This document shows positions 8,161-16,759 of a DNA stretch of 64,000 bases, one piece after another (position 1 is the stretch's first letter; every line of letters begins with the position of its first letter). The stretch is taken from positions 1 through 64,000 of the forward strand of contig CAZIDP010000011.1 of NCBI GenBank assembly GCA_964537975.1, written 5' to 3'. The position numbers and the translations under genes were made by a program. The notes under the pieces are model-generated. The model did not search any database. It was given only the letters and a program-made list of their open reading frames with translations, and was not told where the DNA came from. Source of the DNA: SCBR16-9 sp964537975 (GTDB lineage: Bacteria; Hydrogenedentota; Hydrogenedentia; Hydrogenedentales; SCBR16-9).

Positions 8161-9444
8161 ATGCCAAAAGCTATTCAACTACTTAAAATTTCTTCGTTAA
8201 TACTGGCCGGTGTTATAAGCCTGCTGGTGGCGTATTCAATCAGCTTGGGAATGATGAGTACGCAAGGACTCCAGGTGTCCGCGATGTCGGCCTGGGGACA
8301 AAGTAAGTTACCTGTAGGATATCTGGAAAGCGGCGCAAGTATAACCCCTGCCATGCTGGAACGCTATTTACCGCCTCCACCCCGTGACGCCATACCCTAT
8401 GAAGTGCGCGAACCGCTTCGTAATGGGTCGACAGTACCTGTAAAAAAGCGTTGGCTCTGGACGCCTCCCAATCAGCGTGTACATGTCGAATACCTTGAAG
8501 ACCAGGATGTCCTGGACATGGATGTGCCTGTCGGTTCTATGTGGTGGAAGGAGTTTTATTTTGAATCCAGTTCAGGAGCTCATCTGATAGAACGGCGAGT
8601 GCTGTTGAAAACACCCAAAGGTGTTGGTACACAGGGCGGGTGGCGTTTCTTTACTGCCCACCACTTGCCGCAAGGGGCAGATGGGATCACTGGCAACTAC
8701 CAGTCCATTGACAGCCTGCTGTTTACACCGGAATCCGAGGCCTATTTCTTTCAATCGAATGACTGGATGCCGACCGTGACAAAACAGGCGCACACACTGG
8801 TACATTTTTACGATCATACGGGAGAACAATATCCTTATATGTTCCCGGGACAATCCCTGTGTATACGGTGTCATGGTGGTGCTGCCGGTGGGTATTACAG
8901 CGATGGTGTCATCAATCAATTGGCTTTTGCCCTGCACCCGGAAAACCTTACGGTGAAGTCTCTGGAAAACTTCATCCGGCTTGGCGCCTACGATGCAGCA
9001 TCTTTTCAACCAATCTTGCATGAGGAGCAAGCCAAGGATGCAGAAGCGGCTTATACCACGCAACAAGTTGATTCATATGAAGAGGACATGGAAGTTAAAA
9101 CTGCACGGTTGCTGAATGTGTTCCGTAACAACTGCCTTAGTTGTCACAGTGGACACGCGCTCGCCGATGGCCGAATGGCCGCCATGCACCTTGACCCCTA
9201 TTATCCATATAACACTACGGAATTACTCTCAGCCCTTGATGAAAAAGCCAAGCGCGCCCCAATGAATCCACGACCCCTGGTTGTACCGGGCGATCCGGAA
9301 TCATCGGAACTATATTTACGGGTGAGTGGCAAACAAGGACGTATCCGAATGCCGTTTGCTGAAGGGGGACTGCCCGAACAGGATGAAGCATTGGTTACGC
9401 AGGTTCACGACTGGATCATCAGCCTGGCCGCGCACGGCTATTAA
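8161..9444 (+). CDS. Membrane-anchored protein with two CXXCH haem motifs
   Basis: A 427-aa protein with an N-terminal membrane anchor or signal (about residues 9-30) and two haem c attachment motifs: CIRCH at residues 234-238 and CLSCH at 325-329. After the second motif the sequence resembles the cytochrome c-like domains of planctomycetal proteins (PGDPESSELYLRV then RMPF, close to the PxxSxLxxRV...MP pattern). It is probably periplasmic and involved in electron transfer; partner unknown. ATG 8161 was chosen because GAAGGTG lies 12 bases upstream; TTG 8140 is the alternative. It stands apart from folC and from the oppositely oriented FAD oxidoreductase. Confidence 0.75.
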   Translation: MPKAIQLLKISSLILAGVISLLVAYSISLGMMSTQGLQVSAMSAWGQSKLPVGYLESGASITPAMLERYLPPPPRDAIPYEVREPLRNGSTVPVKKRWLWTPPNQRVHVEYLEDQDVLDMDVPVGSMWWKEFYFESSSGAHLIERRVLLKTPKGVGTQGGWRFFTAHHLPQGADGITGNYQSIDSLLFTPESEAYFFQSNDWMPTVTKQAHTLVHFYDHTGEQYPYMFPGQSLCIRCHGGAAGGYYSDGVINQLAFALHPENLTVKSLENFIRLGAYDAASFQPILHEEQAKDAEAAYTTQQVDSYEEDMEVKTARLLNVFRNNCLSCHSGHALADGRMAAMHLDPYYPYNTTELLSALDEKAKRAPMNPRPLVVPGDPESSELYLRVSGKQGRIRMPFAEGGLPEQDEALVTQVHDWIISLAAHGY

Positions 9445-9548
9445 ATAAACTTATTCAAACAGGCTTGGTACAAGATAATATGCTAAGTACACCATATTGT
9501 TCTTGAATGCAATCACAGCATTCTATGAAATAAGCCCTGTCTCTTCAG

Positions 9549-9590
9549 AGCCGTCCGTCGTTAATAATGCAACGGCAGCGACGGGCGGCT
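9549..9590 (+). other. Long GC-rich hairpin in the intergenic region
   Basis: A 12-bp stem with one mismatch (AGCCGTCCGTCG with CGACGGGCGGCT) around an 18-base loop. It has no T tract, so it is not a simple terminator. It lies between convergent genes (8161-9444 + and 9743-11761 -). A 20-codon open frame starts at 9628 (MSHEQIGKKVAKTLAKTKYA); whether it is translated cannot be told. Confidence 0.4.
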
Positions 9591-9742
9591 TCAGAGGGTA
9601 GAAATGCCCGACGTACCCAAAAGCATATGAGCCACGAGCAAATCGGCAAAAAAGTCGCTAAGACCCTGGCCAAGACAAAGTATGCTTGAGTCGGATAAAC
9701 CGTTTTTTGTACCCTTCAAGAGTTTAATCAACACAAAATAAA

Positions 9743-11761
9743 TTATGCCTTCGCATAACAACGAATCTCATACACACGTGCTTCCGTAGCACCGTTGGTG
9801 GCGTGTACCGTCAGGCGCAGTGATTTTACAGAAACTGGCTCGAAGTGGTGGCGGCGCAGCCGCAGGTAGTTGTCCTCGACTGTTGCCAGTGTGACCGTTT
9901 CGTCGTCTTCCGTAGTCGCAGTCAGGGTGTATTCGCGAACGGTTTCCGGTTGCGGTCCGAGCGTCATCCGTTTCTGACGGGGATATTGCGCGGACAGAGT
10001 TAATTCCCGATGGAGTCCGGTGTCAAAGATGATTTGCACCAGGCCAATAGTCCTGGGAGTATCCCACGTCAGCGCGATCCAGGGACCTTCTTCGCCTTCC
10101 TGCCACAGGTCTTCCATGTTACCCATCCAACGATTATTAACCTCTTCCGGCATGTCACGGGTCAGGCCGTTCAGAACATTCTCCGGCTTGCTTTCCATCA
10201 CGCTTGAAGAGGCCGACGCTGTAGCCAGGCGCGCCACATCCTCGGGGTCTTCATTGCTGACTTCCCGAATGGTCTGGTCATCACGTAGTAGTTGTTGTTG
10301 CAATTGATGGGTTTGGTCGGCGTCTTCACGCAATTCGCGTGGCAAGATACCTTCCCGGGCACATAAGGCGGCTGCTGTCCCCACTGCCTGCCCCATGACA
10401 CTGCAAGTGCCCATAACACGAAGTGAGCTGAATGCAACATGACTGCAACTGATATTGCGGCCTGCCATCAGGAGATTGTTGATGTTGCGTGAATAGAGTG
10501 AACCAAAGGGGATGTTGTAGGCTTCATCCATTCTGATGGAGCGATAGGGGCGCTCACCCACGGCATCGAAACCCAGTGAGGGGTGATCGTCAAATGGCCA
10601 GCCACCAATAGCTACACTGTCATGATACTGGCGCCAGTTCCCTTCAAGATCATGTTGCGTCATGATGACATCTCCCTCCAGACGCCGTGACTCTCGTTTC
10701 CCCGGGATCATACCGACTGTTTCGAGAGCCCAGTTTTCTGTATTGGGGATGTTGCCACTGTTCTTGATGTAGTCCCAGGTACCCAGTACCACTGCCAGCA
10801 GCTCAAAGCGCAACCGTTCATTGTCACGGATTGTGTCGTAAACCCCTCCCAATTCAATCCACCAATAGCCATATTCATACGAATTGCCCAAGCCACGATA
10901 CGCAAAGTGCTCCTCTGAAAGCTTGCGGGCCCAGGAGGGAGCGCGATAAGGTATGGGCTGGTCATGTTCCCGAGCCGTGAACAAGATGCTCGAGCCCATG
11001 GTCTTGCCGATTTCATCGAATCCCGCCAACGGTTCATCAAACTCGTCCGGCTGATCCCGACCGATGCGGTAATCCGCACCCGCCTCAAGCGCCAGGCGGC
11101 TGTCACCAGTGGCATCTACAAACATATTCGCAGTTATGTGATAGAGGTGCTCGGTTTTATCACAGCGTGCCCAGATAGCCTCAATGGTTGTATCATCCTT
11201 CATCTCTGCCCGGTAAATAGAGGTATCGAGTATAAGCTTGAGATTGGGTTCGCTGACACACTTGTCATAGAGCATCAGGTCCCACAATTCCCAAGCACTG
11301 TGCGGATTCCATTTTGCATTCTCCAGGCGAAATTCTTCCAGCAAGCCACCTTCACGCCAACCGGCACGAGAACCGTGGTGGTCCGCACCAACAATATGCA
11401 TACGGACTTCACTGCTGGCATTGCCGCCAAGACGGGAACGGTCCTGAACCAGCACTACCCGTGCGCCATTACGTGCTGCTGCGATCGCAGCGCACACGCC
11501 TGCCATCCCACCACCACAAACCACCACATCGGCTTCGAGATCAACCCGATGCATATTGGGTTCGGCATCGGAGTGTGACGTAGTCTTCGGGGCCAAGGCT
11601 TCGAATTGCCGGGCTACCTCTGTGTGCGACATATCAGATGAAGTGGAGGCAAGGGATTGCGGTGCCTTGATGATTAGACTGTATCCGGTTCCTGCAGTTC
11701 CTGCAGAGGCTGCCGCGAGAAATTGCCGCCGTGTCCAACGTGATGTCTTTTGCTTTGCCAT
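9743..11761 (-). CDS. Tat-exported FAD-dependent oxidoreductase
   Basis: A 672-aa protein with a twin-arginine signal (TRRQFLAAASAG, residues 10-21), so it is exported folded with its cofactor. The dinucleotide-binding motif GGGMAG is at residues 83-88, and LGGNASSEVR follows as in the FAD_oxidored family (PF12831). The C-terminal ~140 residues are beta-rich and look like a discoidin-type carbohydrate-binding region. Such proteins accompany sulfatases and sugar-degradation genes in Planctomycetes-like bacteria; the substrate is unknown. GGGAGACGG precedes the ATG. The gene runs in the same direction as the RDD and sulfatase genes. Confidence 0.88.
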   Translation of the reverse strand: MAKQKTSRWTRRQFLAAASAGTAGTGYSLIIKAPQSLASTSSDMSHTEVARQFEALAPKTTSHSDAEPNMHRVDLEADVVVCGGGMAGVCAAIAAARNGARVVLVQDRSRLGGNASSEVRMHIVGADHHGSRAGWREGGLLEEFRLENAKWNPHSAWELWDLMLYDKCVSEPNLKLILDTSIYRAEMKDDTTIEAIWARCDKTEHLYHITANMFVDATGDSRLALEAGADYRIGRDQPDEFDEPLAGFDEIGKTMGSSILFTAREHDQPIPYRAPSWARKLSEEHFAYRGLGNSYEYGYWWIELGGVYDTIRDNERLRFELLAVVLGTWDYIKNSGNIPNTENWALETVGMIPGKRESRRLEGDVIMTQHDLEGNWRQYHDSVAIGGWPFDDHPSLGFDAVGERPYRSIRMDEAYNIPFGSLYSRNINNLLMAGRNISCSHVAFSSLRVMGTCSVMGQAVGTAAALCAREGILPRELREDADQTHQLQQQLLRDDQTIREVSNEDPEDVARLATASASSSVMESKPENVLNGLTRDMPEEVNNRWMGNMEDLWQEGEEGPWIALTWDTPRTIGLVQIIFDTGLHRELTLSAQYPRQKRMTLGPQPETVREYTLTATTEDDETVTLATVEDNYLRLRRHHFEPVSVKSLRLTVHATNGATEARVYEIRCYAKA

Positions 11762-11993
11762 GATGCCGTCTCCCGTCTAGATTCAAGTTTATATCGATGT
11801 TTATATCAAAATTTATATATAAAATTTATTTAAAAAAATTTTTTATAACCTTGTTATGTACACCGCAAGCTAAGACACCTGATGAAGAGTAAAACCAAAT
11901 AATACCTGATTCTAATAACAACTATCGGTTATTATCCAGTTATCCAGTTAGCCAAACATACAAGGTAGTTCTACTCTTTGGTTGCAAGGCCAT

Positions 11994-12668
11994 TTACCGC
12001 TTCTCGTACATAATGCATCCTGCCACCATATCATGCAGGCATTGGCGGTCTTCCGTCCAGAGGCACATGGCATAACCGATGCCCAAGGTGAGTACCGAAA
12101 GAATTTTCGCGAAGTACCGCCCCGTGGCACGCCAGAAAGATATTCGGTTGCCCCCCAAATCGGTTACTGCAAAGCCAAGCAGTATCTTGCCTACGGTCCC
12201 CTGTTTAGAAGAGCTTTCCATGAATGCGTAATAAAACCAGCTAACGAAAAACATCACTAGCTGATTAATCGATTCCAACGTTTCCAATTCACTACTACTG
12301 AGAATCAGGACAAGAAAAATACCGGAAATCACACTCATAACATAGTAGATGACCCCATCCAGGATCGCAGCAGCAAGGCGGTAATGTGGAGCGGGATTCG
12401 CCTTTATTATGGACACACCTCTGCCAGCGTGTTGGTTGTGTTGGGCAGGTATTGGAGGTGGATCAAGTTGTATATCAAACGGTGAAAGTTGCGACTCAGG
12501 TATCAACCCCTTCACTTGAGACGCAGGCACCCAAGTCTTTAACCCTTCTGCCCAAACAGGGGTGTCTGGAGCAAGCTTACCCGAGCGAAATAGTTCTGAA
12601 AATTCTTCTTTCGGTATGGGGCCGACTGTTTTTCCATTCAAATGAAAATACCATTCTCTATGCGTCAT
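11994..12668 (-). CDS. GYF_2-RDD membrane protein
   Basis: The 224-aa protein has two parts. The N-terminal ~55 residues (WYFHLNGKTVGPIPKEEF then WAEGLKTWVPASQV) match the GYF_2 domain, a likely protein-protein interaction module. The C-terminal part (from about residue 90) is an RDD domain with about three membrane helices (VIYYVMSVISGIFLVLIL; MFFVSWFYYAFM; ILSVLTLGIGYAMCLW). The start is the internal ATG 12668, seven bases after GGAGAA; ATG 12683 is less well placed. Its role is unknown; RDD proteins are often transport-like. Confidence 0.82.
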   Translation of the reverse strand: MTHREWYFHLNGKTVGPIPKEEFSELFRSGKLAPDTPVWAEGLKTWVPASQVKGLIPESQLSPFDIQLDPPPIPAQHNQHAGRGVSIIKANPAPHYRLAAAILDGVIYYVMSVISGIFLVLILSSSELETLESINQLVMFFVSWFYYAFMESSSKQGTVGKILLGFAVTDLGGNRISFWRATGRYFAKILSVLTLGIGYAMCLWTEDRQCLHDMVAGCIMYEKR

Positions 12669-12814
12669 CGGTTCTCCATTCATGTTTATATCAACAGAAA
12701 AACACCATTTATTCTGAATTTAACAATAGCGTGATCATGAACTTATTGCAACATTTATCTCTGTATCTATAGTTTTTCCTTAAATGCAAATAAAATCACT
12801 TACGCTATTTCTGA

Positions 12815-14467
12815 TTACAATCCGTTGAATTCCCATTGATCAAGCACATCGCGGGGATGCTCAGGAAATCCTGTCACACCTCGTGATCGCGCAAACTGGT
12901 GTATACGAAAGAGGGGTCGTGCCTCAAACGGCAAGTCTCTGAAGTCGTCTCCATCCAATGCACGTTCCAGATTTATCCGACGGCAATAATCAACTGCAAC
13001 AGCATGCAATTTTTCTGCCATTTCGGGATGCGCGTCCAGCAGTTGCGTCAGCTCTTTGGGGTCCTCCTCCAGATTAAACAATTGGGCCTGGTTCCCATTG
13101 GCAAAGAAGATGTATTTCCATGCTTCATGCCGCACCATGATTTTGAACTGCCGCGTTCCCGGCGTGCCGTACAAGCCAAAGAGATAGTCCCGGGACGGCG
13201 CAACTCCGGCAATCGCGCCGAGTACATCTGTCCCATCCCGTAGTTCCTGTGTGCCTGCCGCAGTAGTAGCAATACCAAAAAGGTCAGTCAAACTGACCAG
13301 GTCTTCTCGAATTATATTTTCAGGAATTTTCGCGGGCCAGCTCAATAGAAACGGCACCTTCGCTGACACCTCAAAGAAACTCTCCTTTTGCCAGGCGGCA
13401 TGATCGCCCAGATGCTCTCCATGATCCGAAAAGAAGCAAATCAGGGTGTTGTCATTTTCTCCACTGGCTTCCACCGCATCCAGAATAAGGCCAATACAAT
13501 GATCAATATAGGTCAGTTCGCCATAATACCGCGAGCGCAGTACCCGTGCCAGATAGTCATTGATATCATCGGCCCAGATCAGATGATTCATCCAGGTAAT
13601 CTGCTCATCCATGTGATCAATCTTAATATCGCCCCGTACCGGATTCGGCATTCGGTCGGGGTCATAGAGCCGGTTGAAGGGAATAGGAGGTGCCAGGGGA
13701 GGATGCGGTCCGATAAACGAAATAAATCCGAAATACGGACGGCTGTACGATTTTTTGATCTGCTCAACCGCACGCTTGGCGACCCAGCCTTCAACGGTAT
13801 GTTCCGCAGGCATGGGACTCATCTGCGGTATGTAGTACATTTCGGTACGCTCGCCATGCAGCCCTTCGATGAAATCATAACAGGGGTGTTCACGTTCAAT
13901 ATACCCGGCATACGCGTCTTGCGACCGCACTTCCGCGGTACCATACAGCTCTTCTGTGTGCAGATGCACATCATAACCGAGGTCCTCGTTCCACTGGGGG
14001 TGCGTGTGAAACTTGCCAATGCCAAATGTGCGGTAGCCCAGGTTCCGCATGGTACGCGCGAGGTACGCGCCGCAACGGTCTTCCATCGCTTCCGGTTGTC
14101 CATCAACCAGGTTGGCTGGCCCGTTCTGATAGACTGCCGTCGTATGGGGTTCTCGGCCTGTGCGGATATTGTAACGCGCGGGAACACAAACAGGACAAGA
14201 GGAATATGCTTGCCTGAACGTGGCACCCCGCCGCACCAGACGGTCAAAATTTGGCGAGTAAATATCTGGATTCCCAAGCGCCGCAATCGAGTCATAACGT
14301 TGTTGGTCGGTCATAATAAAAAGTACATTCGGCTTGTTTTTCGGCATTGTATCGGTTTCCTCACGATTGGCTTGTATCCCCAATGCATTTTTACCCAAAG
14401 CGCTGTTTGCGGCAACGCCCGCTCCGACCACTCCCAGAAACGTTCTGCGGTCTATGTCGTTACCCAT
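12815..14467 (-). CDS. Formylglycine-dependent sulfatase with Tat signal
   Basis: A type I sulfatase (arylsulfatase superfamily) of 550 aa. The N-terminus has a Tat-like signal (DRRTFLGVVGAG). The catalytic motif C-x-P-x-R is present as CVPAR at residues 94-98, where Cys is converted to formylglycine by a maturase that is not in this window. Other landmarks are the metal-binding region FIMTDQQRYDS and FFSDHGEHLGDH. It probably removes sulfate from a sulfated glycan in the periplasm. The ATG 14467 start has a strong GGAGG ten bases upstream; the upstream extension to 14527 is rejected. Neighbouring FAD oxidoreductase, esterase and xylulokinase fit polysaccharide use. Confidence 0.93.
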   Translation of the reverse strand: MGNDIDRRTFLGVVGAGVAANSALGKNALGIQANREETDTMPKNKPNVLFIMTDQQRYDSIAALGNPDIYSPNFDRLVRRGATFRQAYSSCPVCVPARYNIRTGREPHTTAVYQNGPANLVDGQPEAMEDRCGAYLARTMRNLGYRTFGIGKFHTHPQWNEDLGYDVHLHTEELYGTAEVRSQDAYAGYIEREHPCYDFIEGLHGERTEMYYIPQMSPMPAEHTVEGWVAKRAVEQIKKSYSRPYFGFISFIGPHPPLAPPIPFNRLYDPDRMPNPVRGDIKIDHMDEQITWMNHLIWADDINDYLARVLRSRYYGELTYIDHCIGLILDAVEASGENDNTLICFFSDHGEHLGDHAAWQKESFFEVSAKVPFLLSWPAKIPENIIREDLVSLTDLFGIATTAAGTQELRDGTDVLGAIAGVAPSRDYLFGLYGTPGTRQFKIMVRHEAWKYIFFANGNQAQLFNLEEDPKELTQLLDAHPEMAEKLHAVAVDYCRRINLERALDGDDFRDLPFEARPLFRIHQFARSRGVTGFPEHPRDVLDQWEFNGL

Positions 14468-14779
14468 TGTGTAACCTCCTGAATATCTATCAATTTTAAA
14501 ACAGCCAAGCGCTGTGGTTTTCAACAATAAAATGAGAACTCGGCAGCCTCAGGGACAGAATATACGGTCTGTTATTCAATGGGATTATTTCAAAGATACC
14601 GTTCAAAATCAAAATATCGAAAAAATGCAGATAGATTCTGTGTGAATGGATAGGGCCAATGATGAAATAATATCTCATGAATTATATGGCGATTGAGGAA
14701 GAGAATTGTTTATCATGCTGTTTGATTTATGATTGTCAATTTTATCAATAAACTCAATTCGAGAGGTATGGAAATTACA

Positions 14780-15730
14780 ATGCAGAACAGATCAAAGATG
14801 ACAATGAAAGGCCTTTTCACGCTCAGCGTGATCGGCGTGATCGCAATATCAAATACAGCGGCAACCAATGAACAGTTTCCATCTGAAATCACAGTTCATC
14901 CAGACCTGTCCTACTCTGAAGAAAACCCCGATCTGACACTGCAACTATACCTTCCAAAGCTGACTGAAGAACGCGTACCTTGTGTGATAGTCATTCAAGG
15001 GGGTGGATTCTCAGCCGCTGCTGGAAACAGGTTGCGCTCGACAGCGAATTATCTGGCGGAAAATGGCTTTGCTGCGGCAATGATTGCCTACCGTGGACGA
15101 CCCGATCACCAGTGTTTCGATACGGTTGCTGACACCAAGACAGCGGTACGTTATATTCGTAAAATCAGTGCGGAATACCCCATTGATCCGGACCGAATTG
15201 GCGCGGTAGGTCGCTCGGCTGGAGCCACCTTGACTGCGCTGCTGGCGGTAACCGGCGGTGTTGACACATTCGAAGGCAAGGGTGGGCACTCGGAATTTTC
15301 AAGCAGCATCCAGGCAGGGGTCGCGTTTGCCGGTGTGTTTGATTTTGTTGCCCGATTCACCGATCCCCGTCAAATAGAACTCCAAAACCACATTGAAAAC
15401 ATCATAAAGCGAAACGAAGAATGGATTGGCACCCCATTCTCCCCTGAGAGCGATCTCTGGAAAATAGTCTCCGCGATCAATCATGTGGAGCCGAATGATG
15501 CCCCAATCCTGTTTTTACACTGCAAAAATGATGCTACTGTTCCCTGGCTGCAATCGCAAATCATGTATGAGAAGATGCGTGATGTCGGCATCGAGGCGGA
15601 AATCACCTATTACGAAACGGGGGGACATGGATTTCAACTGGAAGAACCCAATCAGCCCCTGGCCGAGATGGTTGAATTCTTCAAAGTCCATCTGACGCCA
15701 GACAATGCTGGGTCGGCTCCGGCGGAATAA
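14780..15730 (+). CDS. Secreted alpha/beta hydrolase (acetyl esterase-like)
   Basis: About 316 aa with an N-terminal signal peptide (hydrophobic LFTLSVIGVIAIS) and an alpha/beta-hydrolase fold of the BD-FAE/acetyl-xylan-esterase type. The oxyanion loop is QGGGF (HGGGF in relatives). The nucleophile elbow is GRSAG; the likely Asp is in HCKNDATVPW and the His in GGHGF. It is probably a periplasmic carbohydrate esterase. The start is uncertain: ATG 14780 is preferred because GGA lies seven bases upstream, while 14729 and 14768 are alternatives. It is divergent from the sulfatase gene, with 312 bp between the start codons. Confidence 0.85.
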   Translation: MQNRSKMTMKGLFTLSVIGVIAISNTAATNEQFPSEITVHPDLSYSEENPDLTLQLYLPKLTEERVPCVIVIQGGGFSAAAGNRLRSTANYLAENGFAAAMIAYRGRPDHQCFDTVADTKTAVRYIRKISAEYPIDPDRIGAVGRSAGATLTALLAVTGGVDTFEGKGGHSEFSSSIQAGVAFAGVFDFVARFTDPRQIELQNHIENIIKRNEEWIGTPFSPESDLWKIVSAINHVEPNDAPILFLHCKNDATVPWLQSQIMYEKMRDVGIEAEITYYETGGHGFQLEEPNQPLAEMVEFFKVHLTPDNAGSAPAE

Positions 15731-16004
15731 GTCTTAACTCAATGAATGCTGCGATTGCTTTCCAGAACCAAATGATTCAATGGGTATATGAACCTGAGCC
15801 AGAGTCTCACTTTGCATTTTATTTGCGTAATCAGGAATGTTTTTGATATTATTACCGGCTTGCGATACTACGACCTGGTTCAAGGCTGAATCCTTGTTTT
15901 TCAGGTCACAAAAAAGACTGTGAATTGTTGACAATAAAATCTAATTATATTCTTCAGCAAGATACACAGCATTAAAAATCCTGTAGAGGGGAGGTTGAGC
16001 GTCT

Positions 16005-16190
16005 GTGACCAAGGTTCGCGTTAAGTCCGAAGAACCCTTTGAAAAAGCATTGCGCCGTTTCAAAAAGAAGTGCAACAAGGAAGGGTTGATGCAGCGGTTG
16101 AAAGAAACCCAGCATTTTGAAAAACCCAGTGAACGCCGCCGCCGCAAATTGGCAAAAGCAATGTCCCGCGCCATTCTCGAGGAACGGTAA
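16005..16190 (+). CDS. rpsU: 30S ribosomal protein S21
   Basis: Small basic ribosomal protein of 61 aa that joins the 30S subunit near the anti-Shine-Dalgarno end of 16S rRNA. Family features are FEKALRRFKKKCNKEG, FEKPSERRRRK and a Lys/Arg-rich C-terminus. The start is GTG 16005, with GGGGAGG about ten bases upstream. It stands alone, not beside dnaG or rpoD, and is followed by its own terminator. Confidence 0.95.
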   Translation: MTKVRVKSEEPFEKALRRFKKKCNKEGLMQRLKETQHFEKPSERRRRKLAKAMSRAILEER

Positions 16191-16244
16191 CCAAGTATTA
16201 ATTATTAAATTCGTATACACAGATTATTTGAATCTGCAATATCT

Positions 16245-16283
16245 ATCCCCTTGCGCTCCTGAAAAGCACAAGGGGATTTCTAT
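16245..16283 (+). terminator. Intrinsic terminator after rpsU
   Basis: Stem ATCCCCTTG/CAAGGGGAT (9 bp) with a 15-base loop, followed by a T-rich stretch (TTTCTATTTC). It lies 55 bp after the rpsU stop and before the convergent immunity-like gene. The stem symmetry could also serve the minus strand. Confidence 0.8.
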
Positions 16284-16318
16284 TTCAGATACACATATCA
16301 AAATGTCAGTAGTTGCCG

Positions 16319-16759
16319 CTATTGTTGCTTCAGTCCCTCATGAAATTGCATGATTGCCGCCATTAAGTCATCACCCAGTATCTCATCAAGCGGCCGCGCC
16401 CCTCCCATCTCCTGCGCCTGTTCCAGCGCATTTTCGACCACCTTCGCCATCGCCAGATGCATTTCCGGGTTATCATGCCAATAACTGTTGTCCACACTCA
16501 GCACCGCTGCAAACAAATCCCCGGGATGTGCAATTGCCTCCAACAAAGGTTCTTCCTGCAGCATTTTAACAGCCAAAGGCAACGTCCAGGGCAGCCCTGT
16601 TCCTGTCGTGATACACAAGTAAAATTCATCTGGGCTGAAACGGCTGAATCGCTTGTTGCACAATCCACGCAGCAATTTGTTGATCCGGCCATTTATATCG
16701 GGGATTTCCGCATTCACTGATGCCAGTGTCTGATCCGGGTCTATATGCCAATTATCCAT
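16319..16759 (-). CDS. CdiI_2-like contact-dependent inhibition immunity protein
   Basis: A 146-aa protein resembling the CdiI_2 immunity family: a short N-terminal helix region, then FSPDEFYLCITTGTGLPWTL followed by PLAVKML, PGDLFAAVLSVD and a Trp-containing stretch, matching the family pattern G-LP-(x)-PLAL...PGDLL-AVL. Such proteins neutralise CDI or polymorphic toxins. Its ATG shares one base with the xylB stop (TGATG), so translation is coupled to xylulokinase. No toxin or CdiA-like gene is visible. It may be an orphan immunity gene or a domesticated relative with another role. Confidence 0.65.
   Translation of the reverse strand: MDNWHIDPDQTLASVNAEIPDINGRINKLLRGLCNKRFSRFSPDEFYLCITTGTGLPWTLPLAVKMLQEEPLLEAIAHPGDLFAAVLSVDNSYWHDNPEMHLAMAKVVENALEQAQEMGGARPLDEILGDDLMAAIMQFHEGLKQQ

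Noticed and set aside
10964..11578. 204-codon ORF antisense to the FAD oxidoreductase
   Set aside because: It is a shadow frame within a clear gene.
13388..14482. 364-codon ORF antisense to the sulfatase
   Set aside because: The sulfatase on the other strand has full-length family motifs, a good ribosome site and a signal peptide; the antisense product shows no recognisable domain.
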